Assembly (NCBI RefSeq): GCF_000349945.1
Contig: NC_020516.1
Location: forward strand, 930,001 to 994,000
DNA length: 64,000 nucleotides
From: Azoarcus sp. KH32C
GTDB taxonomy: Bacteria; Pseudomonadota; Gammaproteobacteria; Burkholderiales; Rhodocyclaceae
Reading direction: 5' to 3'
The notes under the pieces were generated by a model. The model saw only the letters and a list, made by a program, of their open reading frames with translations, was not told the DNA's origin and searched no databases. Each line of letters starts with the position of its first letter. Positions within the stretch are counted from its first letter, which is position 1. The translations under genes were made by a program, and so were the position numbers. Of this stretch, positions 46,232-55,315 are shown piece by piece.

Positions 46232-47419
46232 TCAACCAAGCGCCCCCACAATCTGCCGCACCGCCTGTTCAGCGGAAAACTGTCGCGCAAACAACTGCCG
46301 GCAACGGGTAGGGAGAGCGGGGTCCGCTTCGACCTGCTCCAACAACGCTTCAGCCAGCCTCACCAGTTCATTGACCTCGTTGCGCTCGCACACCTGGCCA
46401 ACCTTCTCATCACGGACCAACGCCGCCAGATCATTGCCGCGGTTGACGTTGGCCAGCGCCGGCAAGCCACTTTGCATGTAGGTCAGGAATTTGCCGGGAA
46501 TGTTATGCGACTTGTGGCGCGGGTCCAGCGCCACAATGCCGACGCTGCACTGCGCGTACAGGTCCGGAATCTCGTCGGGGTCGATCTCGTCGAAGAACAC
46601 CACGTTCGTCAGCCCGCGTGTCTGCGCAGCGGCTTTCAATCGTGCGGCGTCGCTGCCACGTCCCACGAACAAGAAGCCGACATCGCTCCGTGGCCGCAGC
46701 CGTTCCGCCAGGTCGAGCAGGATGTCCATGCCTTGCGCCACGCCCATGTTGCCCGCGTACACGAAGACCTTGCGCCCGGCGAGCGGTGTATCGTCCACGC
46801 GAATCGTGCACCGGGCTTGCGCAGGCTTGTCCAGCCAGTTCTGCAGCACCTCCAGCGAACGGCCAGATTGTTGGCGCCACTTCTCGAAGTAGGTCAGGTT
46901 GCCCGGCGTCTGCACCCCGATCGCATCCGCCACCGAGTACTGGTAGCGCGCCACGGCATCAAAAAACCGGTAGGGCAGGCCGCGCCCCATTAGGCCCATG
47001 TCCACCGCCCACTCCGGAAAAATGTCGCGGACGATCAGGTAGCCCTTGCAGCCACTCGCGCGCTTCAGCGCGCTGGCCAACGGCCCGTGAAAAATCGACG
47101 GGGCGTACCACACCACGCCGTCCCATCTTTCCCGCGCCAGCGGGCTCTTGCGCACATTGCGCAGCATGGCGAAGGGCATCACCAGCTCACCCAGGGTGCG
47201 CCGCACATAGCCAATGTCCTTGGTGCGGGGGGCCCGCAGGCGGAGTACCTCCACGCCGCCGGTGTCCTCCAGGTGCCAGTCGTGATCCAGGTCAGCCGCG
47301 GGGAGCATCACCGTCAGCCGATGCCCTTGCCGGGCAAATTCCCGTGACAAATCCCGCAACTGCACCGCCCCGGACGTGCGCAGGGGAGGGAAAGTGTCAG
47401 CAATCAGTGCGATTCGCAT
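46232..47419 (-). CDS. GT4 glycosyltransferase, WbuB-like (probable L-FucNAc transferase)
   Basis: A 395-residue GT-B enzyme resembling WbuB: MRIALIADTFPPLRTSGAVQLRDLSREF, VRDIFPEWAVDMGLM, VQTPGNLTYFEKW, VFVYAGNMGVAQGMD and HNIPGKFLTYMQSGLPALA. WbuB homologues are regularly encoded with FnlABC and transfer L-FucNAc (or a related sugar) to the lipid-linked unit, so I infer that donor. It is the distal gene of the minus-strand synthesis series, convergent with wzc across about 100 bases that hold only a short ACCGAG/CTCGGT hairpin. Confidence 0.85.
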   Translation of the reverse strand: MRIALIADTFPPLRTSGAVQLRDLSREFARQGHRLTVMLPAADLDHDWHLEDTGGVEVLRLRAPRTKDIGYVRRTLGELVMPFAMLRNVRKSPLARERWDGVVWYAPSIFHGPLASALKRASGCKGYLIVRDIFPEWAVDMGLMGRGLPYRFFDAVARYQYSVADAIGVQTPGNLTYFEKWRQQSGRSLEVLQNWLDKPAQARCTIRVDDTPLAGRKVFVYAGNMGVAQGMDILLDLAERLRPRSDVGFLFVGRGSDAARLKAAAQTRGLTNVVFFDEIDPDEIPDLYAQCSVGIVALDPRHKSHNIPGKFLTYMQSGLPALANVNRGNDLAALVRDEKVGQVCERNEVNELVRLAEALLEQVEADPALPTRCRQLFARQFSAEQAVRQIVGALG

Positions 47420-47429
47420 CCGTGGCCGC

Positions 47430-48566
47430 TCAATATTTCTTCCACACCACGCGGTTCACGTAGTCCGTATAGCTGTGAATGATGCGCACCACCTTGTCGC
47501 TGACATTCGGCATGCCGTAGTCCGCCACCAGCCGCAGGCCACGCTCGGCGCCACGCGGCTGACTGTGCAAAATGGCCAGCCCTTGGCGCACCCGTTCCAC
47601 CTCCAGCCCGACCATCATCACTGCCGCCTCTTCCATGCCTTCGGGGCGCTCGTGGGCTTCACGCAGGTTCAGTGCGGGAAAGTTCAGGATCGACGATTCC
47701 TCGTTGATCGTGCCGCTATCCGACAACACGGCCCTGGCGCGCATCTGCAACTTCACATAGTCGTGAAAGCCCAGCGGCTTCAGCAGGCGCACCAGCGGAT
47801 GAAAGCGCGCCCCGGTCGCGTCCACGCGCTTTTGGGTGCGCGGGTGGGTCGACACCACCACCGGCAGACCATGGTCTTCGGCCACGGCATTGAGTACCTG
47901 CACCAACTTGGCAAAGCTACGGTCGGACTCGATGTTCTCTTCGCGGTGGGCGCTCACCACAAAAAACTGCCCGACCGACAATCCCAGACGCTCCAGTGCA
48001 CCCGACGCCTCGATCCGGGGCAGGTAGTGGCGCAGCACCTCGTACATCGGGCTGCCCGTCTTGATCACCTGGTCGGGCGGCAAGCCCTCGCGCAGCAGGT
48101 AGTCGCGCGCGATCGTGCTGTAGGTGAGGTTGATGTCGGCCGTGTGGTCGACGATGCGGCGGTTCGTTTCCTCCGGCACACGCTGGTCAAAGCAGCGATT
48201 GCCCGCCTCCATATGGAAGATGGGCACCTTGCGCCGCTTGGCCGGGATCACCGACAGGCAACTGTTCGTGTCGCCCAACACCAGCATCGCCTCTGGCTGA
48301 ACTTGGGCCAGCAGACCGTCCACCGCGGTAATGAGGTTGCCAATGGTGTTGGCGGCACCGGTGCTGCCTTCTGCACTGTTCAAAAAGAAATCCGGCTTTC
48401 GCACCCCCAGGTCGTCGAAGAAGACCTGGTTCAGCTCGTAATCGTAGTTCTGGCCGGTATGCACCAGCACGTGTTCGCAATGCGCGTCCAGCGCCGCCAG
48501 CACGCGCGACAGGCGAATAATCTCGGGCCGGGTGCCGATCACGGACATGACTTTAAGTTTTTTCAT
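47430..48566 (-). CDS. fnlC: UDP-N-acetyl sugar 2-epimerase FnlC (WbjD)
   Basis: A 378-residue non-hydrolysing UDP-GlcNAc 2-epimerase-type enzyme: VMSVIGTRPEIIRLSRVL, HTGQNYDYELNQVFF, HMEAGNRCFDQRVPEETNR, VSAHREENIES and SDSGTINEESSIL. In the FnlABC/WbjBCD/CapEFG pathway it performs the last C2 epimerisation giving UDP-L-FucNAc. It lies between fnlB (9-base gap) and the WbuB-like gene (10-base gap), supporting that assignment over plain WecB. Confidence 0.92.
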   Translation of the reverse strand: MKKLKVMSVIGTRPEIIRLSRVLAALDAHCEHVLVHTGQNYDYELNQVFFDDLGVRKPDFFLNSAEGSTGAANTIGNLITAVDGLLAQVQPEAMLVLGDTNSCLSVIPAKRRKVPIFHMEAGNRCFDQRVPEETNRRIVDHTADINLTYSTIARDYLLREGLPPDQVIKTGSPMYEVLRHYLPRIEASGALERLGLSVGQFFVVSAHREENIESDRSFAKLVQVLNAVAEDHGLPVVVSTHPRTQKRVDATGARFHPLVRLLKPLGFHDYVKLQMRARAVLSDSGTINEESSILNFPALNLREAHERPEGMEEAAVMMVGLEVERVRQGLAILHSQPRGAERGLRLVADYGMPNVSDKVVRIIHSYTDYVNRVVWKKY

Positions 48567-48575
48567 CTTCTTCCT

Positions 48576-49703
48576 TTACAACGGGCAGGCGTAGGTATCC
48601 GGCCGCGCCCGGTCGAACACTTCGTTCGCCCACAGCATCACCACCATCTCCTCGCTGCCGATGTTCGTGATGTCGTGCGTCCAGCCCGGCACGGTTTCGA
48701 CAATCTCGGCCTTGTCGCCGCGCGTCACCAGGTCGTGAGTCTCACCGGTCTGCATGTGGCGGAACTTGAAGCGTGCCTCGCCCTTGATCACCAGGAACTT
48801 CTCGGTCTTCGTGTGGTGGTAATGGCCGCCACGGGTGATGCCGGGGTGTGCGGTAAAGAAGGAGAACTGCCCGCAGTCGGGTGTCTTCAGCATCTCGACG
48901 AACACGCCGCGCGCATCGCCGTGCTGCGGCACAGCGTAGGCGAAGGATTCGGGCGGCAGGTAGCTCACATAGGTGGCGTACAGCGCACGAACGAAGCCGG
49001 TGCCCACGCGCTCAGTCATCAGCGTGTCGCGGCTCGCGCGGAAGGTTTCGATCAACCGCGCCATCTCGCCCACCGTGGTGGTGTATTGCGGCGTCACCGT
49101 CGCAAAGCCCTCGGCATCCACCGCCGCATCGGCGCCGTCCATGACCTGGATGAAGCGCTCGACCACGTCGTCCACGTACACCAGCGTCACCGATGCCGCC
49201 GGCTCATTGATCCGGATGGGCAGGCCGCGCGCGATGTTGTGGCAGAAGGTCGCCACCGCCGAGTTGTAGTCGGGCTTGCACCACTTGCCGAACACGTTGG
49301 GCAGGCGGAACACGTGCGCCGCGGCCCCGGTGCGCGCCGCAAAAGCCTGCAGCGCCACCTCTGCCATCCGCTTGCTGGTGCCGTAGGGGTTGTCGCGCGC
49401 CGCCTGGATCGACGACGTGTAGACGATCGGCAGCAGTTTACCGCGCGCCTGCATCTCCGCGTCCACCGCCGCGACCAGTGCCGCGGTCAGTTCGGCATTG
49501 CCGGTCAGAAACGCGCGCGGGTCCTGCGGGCGGTTCTCGCCCGCGAGGTGAAACACGAAGTCCACCCCCTGCAGCAGGCGGGGCAAATCGGCCACCGCTT
49601 GCGCGCGGGTGAAGCACATCACCTCCACGTCCTTGCGCTCGGCCAGATGCTGCCGCAGGTTCTTGCCGACAAAACCGTTGGCGCCGGTGATCAGGACCCT
49701 CAT
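48576..49703 (-). CDS. fnlB: Bifunctional epimerase/reductase FnlB (WbjC/CapF)
   Basis: A 375-residue CapF-type protein. The SDR Rossmann domain (VLITGANGFVGKNLRQHL; YTSSIQAARDNPYGTSKRMAE with Tyr-x3-Lys) is fused to a C-terminal metal-binding cupin (GHYHHTKTEKFLVIKGEARF, WTHDITNIG). In CapF the cupin epimerises C3 and the SDR reduces C4 to make UDP-6-deoxy-L-talose-type intermediates on the way to UDP-L-FucNAc. The ATG at 49703 fits the Rossmann start. It is 4 bases after fnlA. Confidence 0.93.
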   Translation of the reverse strand: MRVLITGANGFVGKNLRQHLAERKDVEVMCFTRAQAVADLPRLLQGVDFVFHLAGENRPQDPRAFLTGNAELTAALVAAVDAEMQARGKLLPIVYTSSIQAARDNPYGTSKRMAEVALQAFAARTGAAAHVFRLPNVFGKWCKPDYNSAVATFCHNIARGLPIRINEPAASVTLVYVDDVVERFIQVMDGADAAVDAEGFATVTPQYTTTVGEMARLIETFRASRDTLMTERVGTGFVRALYATYVSYLPPESFAYAVPQHGDARGVFVEMLKTPDCGQFSFFTAHPGITRGGHYHHTKTEKFLVIKGEARFKFRHMQTGETHDLVTRGDKAEIVETVPGWTHDITNIGSEEMVVMLWANEVFDRARPDTYACPL

Positions 49704-49707
49704 CGCC

Positions 49708-50754
49708 TCAGCACTCCTCGACCGCCGCCGCTTCACCGCGCGCAATGCGCTGCATGCCTTCCAACTTCAGCAGCAGCTTCGTCATGCCCTCGATATCCAG
49801 GCGCGTGGTGTTGTGTGAGTTGTAGTCCTCGCCGTGCGTGGTCTGCGTCAACTTTGCCTCGCCTTCGTCCACGAACTTGGCGTAGTTCAGGTCGCGCCCG
49901 TCGGGGGGCACGCGGAAGTATTCGCCCATGTCGTCGGCGCAGGCGCGCTCCTCGCGGCTTAGCAGCGCCTCATACAGCTTTTCGCCGTGGCGGGTGCCGA
50001 TGATGTGCACCGGGTGGTCCGGCTTGCCCATCAAGCCGGTGATCGCGCGCGCCAGAGTCTCCACCGTCGTGGCCGGCGCCTTCTGCACGAAGATGTCGCC
50101 GTTGTTGCCATGCTGGAACGCGTACAACACGAGGTCCACCGCATCGGCGAGCGTCATCATGAAGCGGGTCATGGTCGGGTCAGTGATCGTGATCGGCTTG
50201 CCCGCCCGCACCTGCTCCACGAACAGAGGAATCACCGAGCCGCGCGATGCCATCACGTTGCCGTAGCGCGTGCCGCAGATCGTAGTGCCAGTGCCTTCCA
50301 GATTGCGGCTGGCGGCCACCATCACCTTCTCCATCATCGCCTTGGAAATGCCCATCGCGTTGATCGGATACACCGCCTTGTCGGTGCTCAGGCACACCAC
50401 GCGCTTCACCCCGGCCGCAATCGCGCCATTGAGCACGTTTTCGGTGCCCAGCACGTTCGTGCGCACGGCCTGCATCGGATGGAACTCGCATGACGGCACC
50501 TGTTTCAGCGCCGCCGCGTGGAACACGTAATCCACCCCGCGCAATGCGCTGGCGACGCTGCGTTCGTCGCGCACGTCGCCGATGTAAAACTTCAGCTTGG
50601 CGTGGTTGTAACGCTTGCGCATGTCGTCCTGTTTCTTCTCGTCGCGGCTGAAGACGCGAATTTCGTCAATATTCGTATCCAAAAACCGCTTCAGAACGGC
50701 ATTACCAAACGAGCCGGTGCCACCAGTAATCAACAACGTCTTGCCTGAAAACAT
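49708..50754 (-). CDS. fnlA: UDP-GlcNAc 4,6-dehydratase / 5-epimerase FnlA (WbjB/CapE)
   Basis: A 348-residue extended SDR: LLITGGTGSFGNAVLKRFL (NAD site), VFHAAALKQVPSCEF, STDKAVYPINAMGISKAMMEKV (modified catalytic motif of the CapE/FlaA1 class) and TDPTMTRFMMTL. It starts L-FucNAc synthesis by 4,6-dehydration and C5 epimerisation of UDP-GlcNAc. The ATG at 50754 begins the Rossmann fold. The GC content of the three fnl genes is close to the host average, unlike the genes just upstream. Confidence 0.93.
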   Translation of the reverse strand: MFSGKTLLITGGTGSFGNAVLKRFLDTNIDEIRVFSRDEKKQDDMRKRYNHAKLKFYIGDVRDERSVASALRGVDYVFHAAALKQVPSCEFHPMQAVRTNVLGTENVLNGAIAAGVKRVVCLSTDKAVYPINAMGISKAMMEKVMVAASRNLEGTGTTICGTRYGNVMASRGSVIPLFVEQVRAGKPITITDPTMTRFMMTLADAVDLVLYAFQHGNNGDIFVQKAPATTVETLARAITGLMGKPDHPVHIIGTRHGEKLYEALLSREERACADDMGEYFRVPPDGRDLNYAKFVDEGEAKLTQTTHGEDYNSHNTTRLDIEGMTKLLLKLEGMQRIARGEAAAVEEC

Positions 50755-50813
50755 AAGCCAATCCCAAAATATCGCCGTACAGACATACGCCAATACATCA
50801 AAGCGCAAAATTG

Positions 50814-51380
50814 TCAATACCGCATGCGGTAGTAAATATAGGCCAAAGGTTCCCGAAACCAGAACATAACCACGCGAAATACATAATCTAGGTCAAAGCG
50901 ATGAATCAACCGGCTTTGGCGCAAATAGACAGAACCTGCAAGGCCGAGGCGATTTCGCAAATAACGAAGTCGGGGCATATGCAAAGCGTCACTAACCACA
51001 ATCGCAATGCATCTTGAATCTCCGGCCAATTCGCGCTCCACCGCCTGCATTTCCTCAAAGCTGTTCGCTGTGCTCGGCCATTGCTTCAACAACAAATCGG
51101 GCACCCCGCACTGCCTCATGACCTCAACCCGGTCAGGGACAAACCGCTCCTGATTGCCCCCGGTCAATACCACTCCTTCGCGTCCATGTCCCATGTGGAA
51201 CAGGTCACAGGCTATGTTCAATCGCTCCCCGGCCACGCCGCCGCCAAGAACAACAATAAGGGGGGCAAGTTCATCCAACCCATCCTCGCCTTCCATGAAC
51301 AAACCAGCCGACCCCCAGCATCCGATCAACACGAGGCAGGCAAGACACAGACTTCCACGGAAATGGCGACAAATAGTCAT
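50814..51380 (-). CDS. YdcF/SanA family (DUF218) envelope protein
   Basis: A 188-residue DUF218 protein. An N-terminal hydrophobic segment ending LVLIGC could be a membrane anchor or lipobox. The family core follows: LIVVLGGGVAGERLNIACDLF, GVVLTGGNQERFVPD, STANSFEEMQAVERELA and VVSDALHMPRLRYL. Members act in envelope or polysaccharide biology by unknown chemistry. The gene is AT-richer than the fnl genes and sits 4 bases after the GT2 gene. Confidence 0.82.
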   Translation of the reverse strand: MTICRHFRGSLCLACLVLIGCWGSAGLFMEGEDGLDELAPLIVVLGGGVAGERLNIACDLFHMGHGREGVVLTGGNQERFVPDRVEVMRQCGVPDLLLKQWPSTANSFEEMQAVERELAGDSRCIAIVVSDALHMPRLRYLRNRLGLAGSVYLRQSRLIHRFDLDYVFRVVMFWFREPLAYIYYRMRY

Positions 51381-51384
51381 AAAG

Positions 51385-52281
51385 CTATTTCTTTACTCCG
51401 GCAGTAGCGTCTGACGAAAACAACTTCATTTCGAGATACTTGATATCAATAAGCAGCGGATACCAAAGCGCCTGCAAGAAGTGGTAAATGAACGCTGGCA
51501 TGCCTTCCAGAAAGCCTCCCGTCAAAACATAACGGTAGAAGAAATAGAAAAACGGCCGGATCAAAGGCGGCATTCGATTCCACACCTTGTAACGCAACCA
51601 CCGCTTGCGTTGCGCCTGGGTACCGAATAATTTGGCGTCGATTTCCTGATAGCCCGCAGCATCGCGGGAATTGAACAACTCTACGGCTTCACGCGTGGCA
51701 TAGCCGTTGTGCTTGGCAATCCAGTCACTCACACCTTTGCGGTCTTCATGCATGAAATCCTCGCGCAAGCGACCGGTTTTGCCATCGACCACCAGGTGTT
51801 CGTTAACGGCCCGGTCCTCGCAGCGAGCCTTGCCATGCCGGAACAGCCGCAAAATCCAGGTCGGGTAATAACCCCGGCGAATCCAGCGCCCCATCCAGAT
51901 CAAGCGCCACTTAATAAAAAAGCCGTTCTCTTCCGGCGAGCGCGCTACCAGCGCTGAGATCTCCCGCTTTAGAGCATCCGGCAACCATTCATCAGCATCC
52001 AGAAACAAAACCCATTCACTGCGAATTGGCAAACGATCGATCGCAAAATTTCGCTGCTTGGCGTAATTCTCGAATTTGTGCTGTACGAACACACAATCGA
52101 ATTGCCTAGCCACCAACTCCGTCTGATCCGTGCTGAACGAATCGACGACAAACACCTCGTTCGCCCAACCCTGAACGGAAGTCAGGGCCTGGGCGATATT
52201 CTTGTCTTCGTTGTAAGCAAGAATGACTACGGACACGCCGTCCTGCCTCAGTTCAGAAACATCTCGCCCAAAATATGCCAT
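51385..52281 (-). CDS. GT2 glycosyltransferase (WaaE/KdtX-like)
   Basis: A 298-residue GT-A glycosyltransferase: SVVILAYNEDKNIAQALTSV, VVDSFSTDQTELVARQF, LFLDADEWLPDALK (DxD) and NEHLVVDGKTG; then a C-terminal hydrophobic/basic region (FFYFFYRYVLTGGFLEGMPAFIYHFLQAL) that may bind the membrane. WaaE/KdtX-like members add glucose or similar residues to lipid-linked acceptors. Here it likely adds one residue or branch of the repeat unit. Confidence 0.85.
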   Translation of the reverse strand: MAYFGRDVSELRQDGVSVVILAYNEDKNIAQALTSVQGWANEVFVVDSFSTDQTELVARQFDCVFVQHKFENYAKQRNFAIDRLPIRSEWVLFLDADEWLPDALKREISALVARSPEENGFFIKWRLIWMGRWIRRGYYPTWILRLFRHGKARCEDRAVNEHLVVDGKTGRLREDFMHEDRKGVSDWIAKHNGYATREAVELFNSRDAAGYQEIDAKLFGTQAQRKRWLRYKVWNRMPPLIRPFFYFFYRYVLTGGFLEGMPAFIYHFLQALWYPLLIDIKYLEMKLFSSDATAGVKK

Positions 52282-52317
52282 ATGCAAAATTATTGTCTCG
52301 AATTAATACAAAACAAC

Positions 52318-52878
52318 CTAAGCATCAGCTCCTCTGACCAACTCCCTCCTTTTAATGGGAACACAGGGATGCCCAACACAAATAGCATCCTCCGGGAGGT
52401 CCTTAACAACCACGCTGCGCGCTCCAATGACTGCCATCCTCCCAATGCGAACACCCGGGCCGATATAAACATCTGCGCCGACAAATGCACCGCTACCAAT
52501 TTGTATTTGACGGGTTACTAATCCAAAATACGGATCAGTATAATCATGCGATCCTGTATTTAAGTTTACGCCATATGATATCGATACATAGCTGCCAATA
52601 TTAACAATGTCTAGATTGTAAACCAACGTATCAAAATCAATTGAAGAGCGCTCACCCATCCGTAAATTCCATGGCATATAGACAACCGCATTGGATGATA
52701 TATAACAATTTTTCTCTACCGCTGCCCCAAACAAATTCAACAAAAATACCCGCAATTGTTTTGACGGAGAGTATTTAAATAGGGTTTTTTGGATAAGCAG
52801 CCAGAGGGCTAAGCGTAATTTTGTGGCTATGCTAAACGAAGGTCTCGAAGGCTTTAAAGAAATTTGCTCGCTTTTCAT
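52318..52878 (-). CDS. WcaF-like hexapeptide-repeat acetyltransferase
   Basis: A 186-residue left-handed beta-helix acyltransferase: ERSSIDFDTLVYNLDIVNIGSYVSIS, LNTGSHDYTDPYFGLVTRQIQIGSGAFVGADVYIGPGVRIGRMAVIGARSVVVKDLP and the VGHPCVPIKRR end. It resembles colanic-acid acetyltransferases WcaF/WcaB, with an N-terminal amphipathic helix. GGAG is 7 bases before the ATG. The DNA here is markedly AT-rich (23 G/C of 60 counted by hand at 52681-52740). Confidence 0.88.
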   Translation of the reverse strand: MKSEQISLKPSRPSFSIATKLRLALWLLIQKTLFKYSPSKQLRVFLLNLFGAAVEKNCYISSNAVVYMPWNLRMGERSSIDFDTLVYNLDIVNIGSYVSISYGVNLNTGSHDYTDPYFGLVTRQIQIGSGAFVGADVYIGPGVRIGRMAVIGARSVVVKDLPEDAICVGHPCVPIKRRELVRGADA

Positions 52879-52930
52879 ATAAACTCCGATGCCACTAAGC
52901 CTAAATAACAGAGCCCATCGCTGCCAAACA

Positions 52931-54085
52931 TTAGTCAAGCCGAACACAAGACGGAATTTCCCCGCCATCAATTAGCCATCTATACACGCCAGACATCTCC
53001 TTTGCGATTCGATTCCAAGAAAAGTCCGATAGCATCCAATCGTGTCCGCGCCTTCCCATCGCCATAATCGAGTCTTCAGCCATGGCCAAGGCGTCGTCCA
53101 GGCACTCCACCAAAGGATTAACACCCACATCAATCCACCACCCAGCTTTTCGCTCCCTCAGTCCTTCCCAAGGCGCCCCTTTTGTCACAATTACAGGAGT
53201 TCCGGCGGCCAATGATTCGGCCACGGTCATCCCAAAGTTTTCTGAAAAGGTCGGCAAAACAGTTAATGTCGCATCTCGATAAGCGGCTAGTTTTTGCGAA
53301 CCATACAGCGGTCCATGGAATGTCACCCGGCCAACATTCAATCGAGCTGCAAGGCTTTGCAGTTCAGCCAAGTATCCATCAGCATCAGGGCCAATGATCT
53401 GCAAGTCCCAATCGGGGTAACGTCTGAAGACTGCCTCCCATGCCCGCAACAGATTTTCCAGGCCTTTGATTTTGTGAATTCTTCCAAGAAACAATAGGCG
53501 CTTGCGCTCCCCGGTTGATCGCTTTATCAAATCCGGCACATCTATGCCGTTTGGCAATACGCAGACCGGTTGTTCAAAGCCGCTGTTTCTTATATCTTGA
53601 TATTCGTTGTGAGCCGTTGCATGAAAGCAATTCGCCTGTCGTATGGCTCTATTTTGATATGTGTGCCAGAAAAGCCTCTTTTGCCACTTATTGATTCTTA
53701 ATGCAACATCCGACAACGTGCCTCTGGGAGAGACTATCAATGGTGACTTATTGCCACGTCGAATCAATCCAGAATACACGTTCGGCATCATCCATAAGCT
53801 GTGATTATGGAAGACTTTCCGCCCGTCGGTCCTGGCTTGCCCTTGTAGCCATTTATACATTTCCGGAGAACGGCCAAGGCGTTTAGGGCCCTGCCCCAAA
53901 GGAAATAACTTTAAAAATGGCCGGTTGCATTTTGTAGGATGCCAATCTAATGCCGCCAATGTTACGTCGTGACCCTGAGCCGTCAATGATTCACATAGGC
54001 GCACCACAGAATAGGAAGGTCCGCCAGCGTCCTGAATAACTGAAGGTATGGTGTGAACGGTGGAAACGTAAAAATCTTCAATCAT
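52931..54085 (-). CDS. GT4 glycosyltransferase
   Basis: A 384-residue GT-B enzyme: STVHTIPSVIQDAGGPSYSVVRLCESL, HNHSLWMMPNVYSG, SPRGTLSDVALRINKWQKRLFW, FLGRIHKIKGLENLL, and PTFSENFGMTVAESLAAGTPVI with the E-x7-E motif. The SPRGTLS segment is common in capsule and O-antigen GT4 enzymes. The ATG at 54085 is preferred because homology starts there; 54148 is possible. Donor unknown. AT-rich relative to the backbone. Confidence 0.87.
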   Translation of the reverse strand: MIEDFYVSTVHTIPSVIQDAGGPSYSVVRLCESLTAQGHDVTLAALDWHPTKCNRPFLKLFPLGQGPKRLGRSPEMYKWLQGQARTDGRKVFHNHSLWMMPNVYSGLIRRGNKSPLIVSPRGTLSDVALRINKWQKRLFWHTYQNRAIRQANCFHATAHNEYQDIRNSGFEQPVCVLPNGIDVPDLIKRSTGERKRLLFLGRIHKIKGLENLLRAWEAVFRRYPDWDLQIIGPDADGYLAELQSLAARLNVGRVTFHGPLYGSQKLAAYRDATLTVLPTFSENFGMTVAESLAAGTPVIVTKGAPWEGLRERKAGWWIDVGVNPLVECLDDALAMAEDSIMAMGRRGHDWMLSDFSWNRIAKEMSGVYRWLIDGGEIPSCVRLD

Positions 54086-54220
54086 CACGCGTGCCCGCTC
54101 AGGGAAAATATCAGAGCCAAGACGCGCCGGGGGCAGCAAAGATGGCATGGGTCTAGCGACGTCATATGCATTTTCAATGTCAACATTGCAGAGAAGGCTA
54201 TAATGCCGTAACAGCGGGAG

Positions 54221-55315
54221 TTATTTATATATTTTGCCTAGCGGAATGGCATCGCTGTTTTGGGTAAACCCTTTCTGCTTTCCCGCCAAGGTATCCAGCA
54301 ACAACTCCAGCCGATGACGATAGGTATGTTCGGCATGGGCACGTCGCATGGCGGCCTGCCCGATAACGTGGCGCTCATCCTCTCTTGGCAGCCAGTAATC
54401 AATCTTTACCTTTAGATCGGCCATGCTCCTGAAAGTCACGAGCTCGGCCCCGTCGTCAAAGAGATGCGCAATACCGGGGCGCCAATCGACCATCTGGAAG
54501 GCTCCAGCTCCTGCCGCTTCGAAACAACGAACATTGACACCCCAAACCTCACCACAGTGCAGATTGTTGACGACGATCTTTGCACCTCTGAAGGCTCGGG
54601 CCTTTTCATGGCCATAAACCCCGCGGCCTTGGTGCATACCCGCGACTGGCCCGGGCATCATCCATAGCGGCGCAGGGTTGCCCCATAGTTTTACGTTGTA
54701 ATCGGAGAGGTGCTTGTAGCAGGCAACTCTCCAGGAATGCTGATTCCCGGCTGTCGTAATATCGCAGGAATAGGGAGTGAGATCGCCGAGCGTCTCCTCG
54801 CTGATCCAATGGCGCTCAGGGTTAAAGCTCTCTGGCAGGTAATAGACGGGACTTTTCAGCACGTCGCCCAAGGCATGGCAAATGAAAGGGTCCTTGAAGA
54901 ATAGAGCGTCGTATGGCGAATTCATGAAGAATCCACGGCCGAAATTTACGATCGCATCAGGAAACCACATTGCCACTTGTGCACCACTGCGGCGCTTCAG
55001 TTCCGCAACCTCGTCCGGCCAGAGAAAATCATGCGCGACGATGATGACGTCCAGCGGTTGCTGCTCCACGGTCTGCCAAAGATCATGCATGCGCCGGGCG
55101 CGAATGCTCGGTAGGCTATCGGTTGCCGCATGCACAACGCCCAGAATCTGGTCGAAGCGATGCCACAACTTCCCTTTCTTGCGCGCGGAGCGTAAGCCCG
55201 GTTCAAAGCGCCTGACGGAATGGCCCATTTGCACCAGCGTCTCCGCAATGTGCAGCGCAAACCCTTCGGCATAGTATTTGCCAATAATCAGGATGCTAAA
55301 TGACGGTTTAATCAC
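54221..55315 (-). CDS. CgeB-family glycosyltransferase-like protein
   Basis: A 364-residue GT-B-like protein of the CgeB/DUF3880 type: LIIGKYYAEGFALHIAETL, VAMWFPDAIVNFGRG, YLPESFNPERHW, DITTAGNQHSWR, VNVRCFEAAGAGAFQMVDWRPGIAHLF and MRRAHAEHTYRHRLELLL. These proteins lack the classical E-x7-E but are glycosyltransferases in several polysaccharide clusters. The start overlaps the wzy-like gene stop by 8 bases. Confidence 0.8.
   Translation of the reverse strand: MIKPSFSILIIGKYYAEGFALHIAETLVQMGHSVRRFEPGLRSARKKGKLWHRFDQILGVVHAATDSLPSIRARRMHDLWQTVEQQPLDVIIVAHDFLWPDEVAELKRRSGAQVAMWFPDAIVNFGRGFFMNSPYDALFFKDPFICHALGDVLKSPVYYLPESFNPERHWISEETLGDLTPYSCDITTAGNQHSWRVACYKHLSDYNVKLWGNPAPLWMMPGPVAGMHQGRGVYGHEKARAFRGAKIVVNNLHCGEVWGVNVRCFEAAGAGAFQMVDWRPGIAHLFDDGAELVTFRSMADLKVKIDYWLPREDERHVIGQAAMRRAHAEHTYRHRLELLLDTLAGKQKGFTQNSDAIPLGKIYK

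Noticed and set aside
47376..50003. 875-codon plus-strand open frame opposite fnlA-C
   Set aside because: Antisense of three well-recognised sugar-nucleotide genes; His/Arg-rich with no domain.
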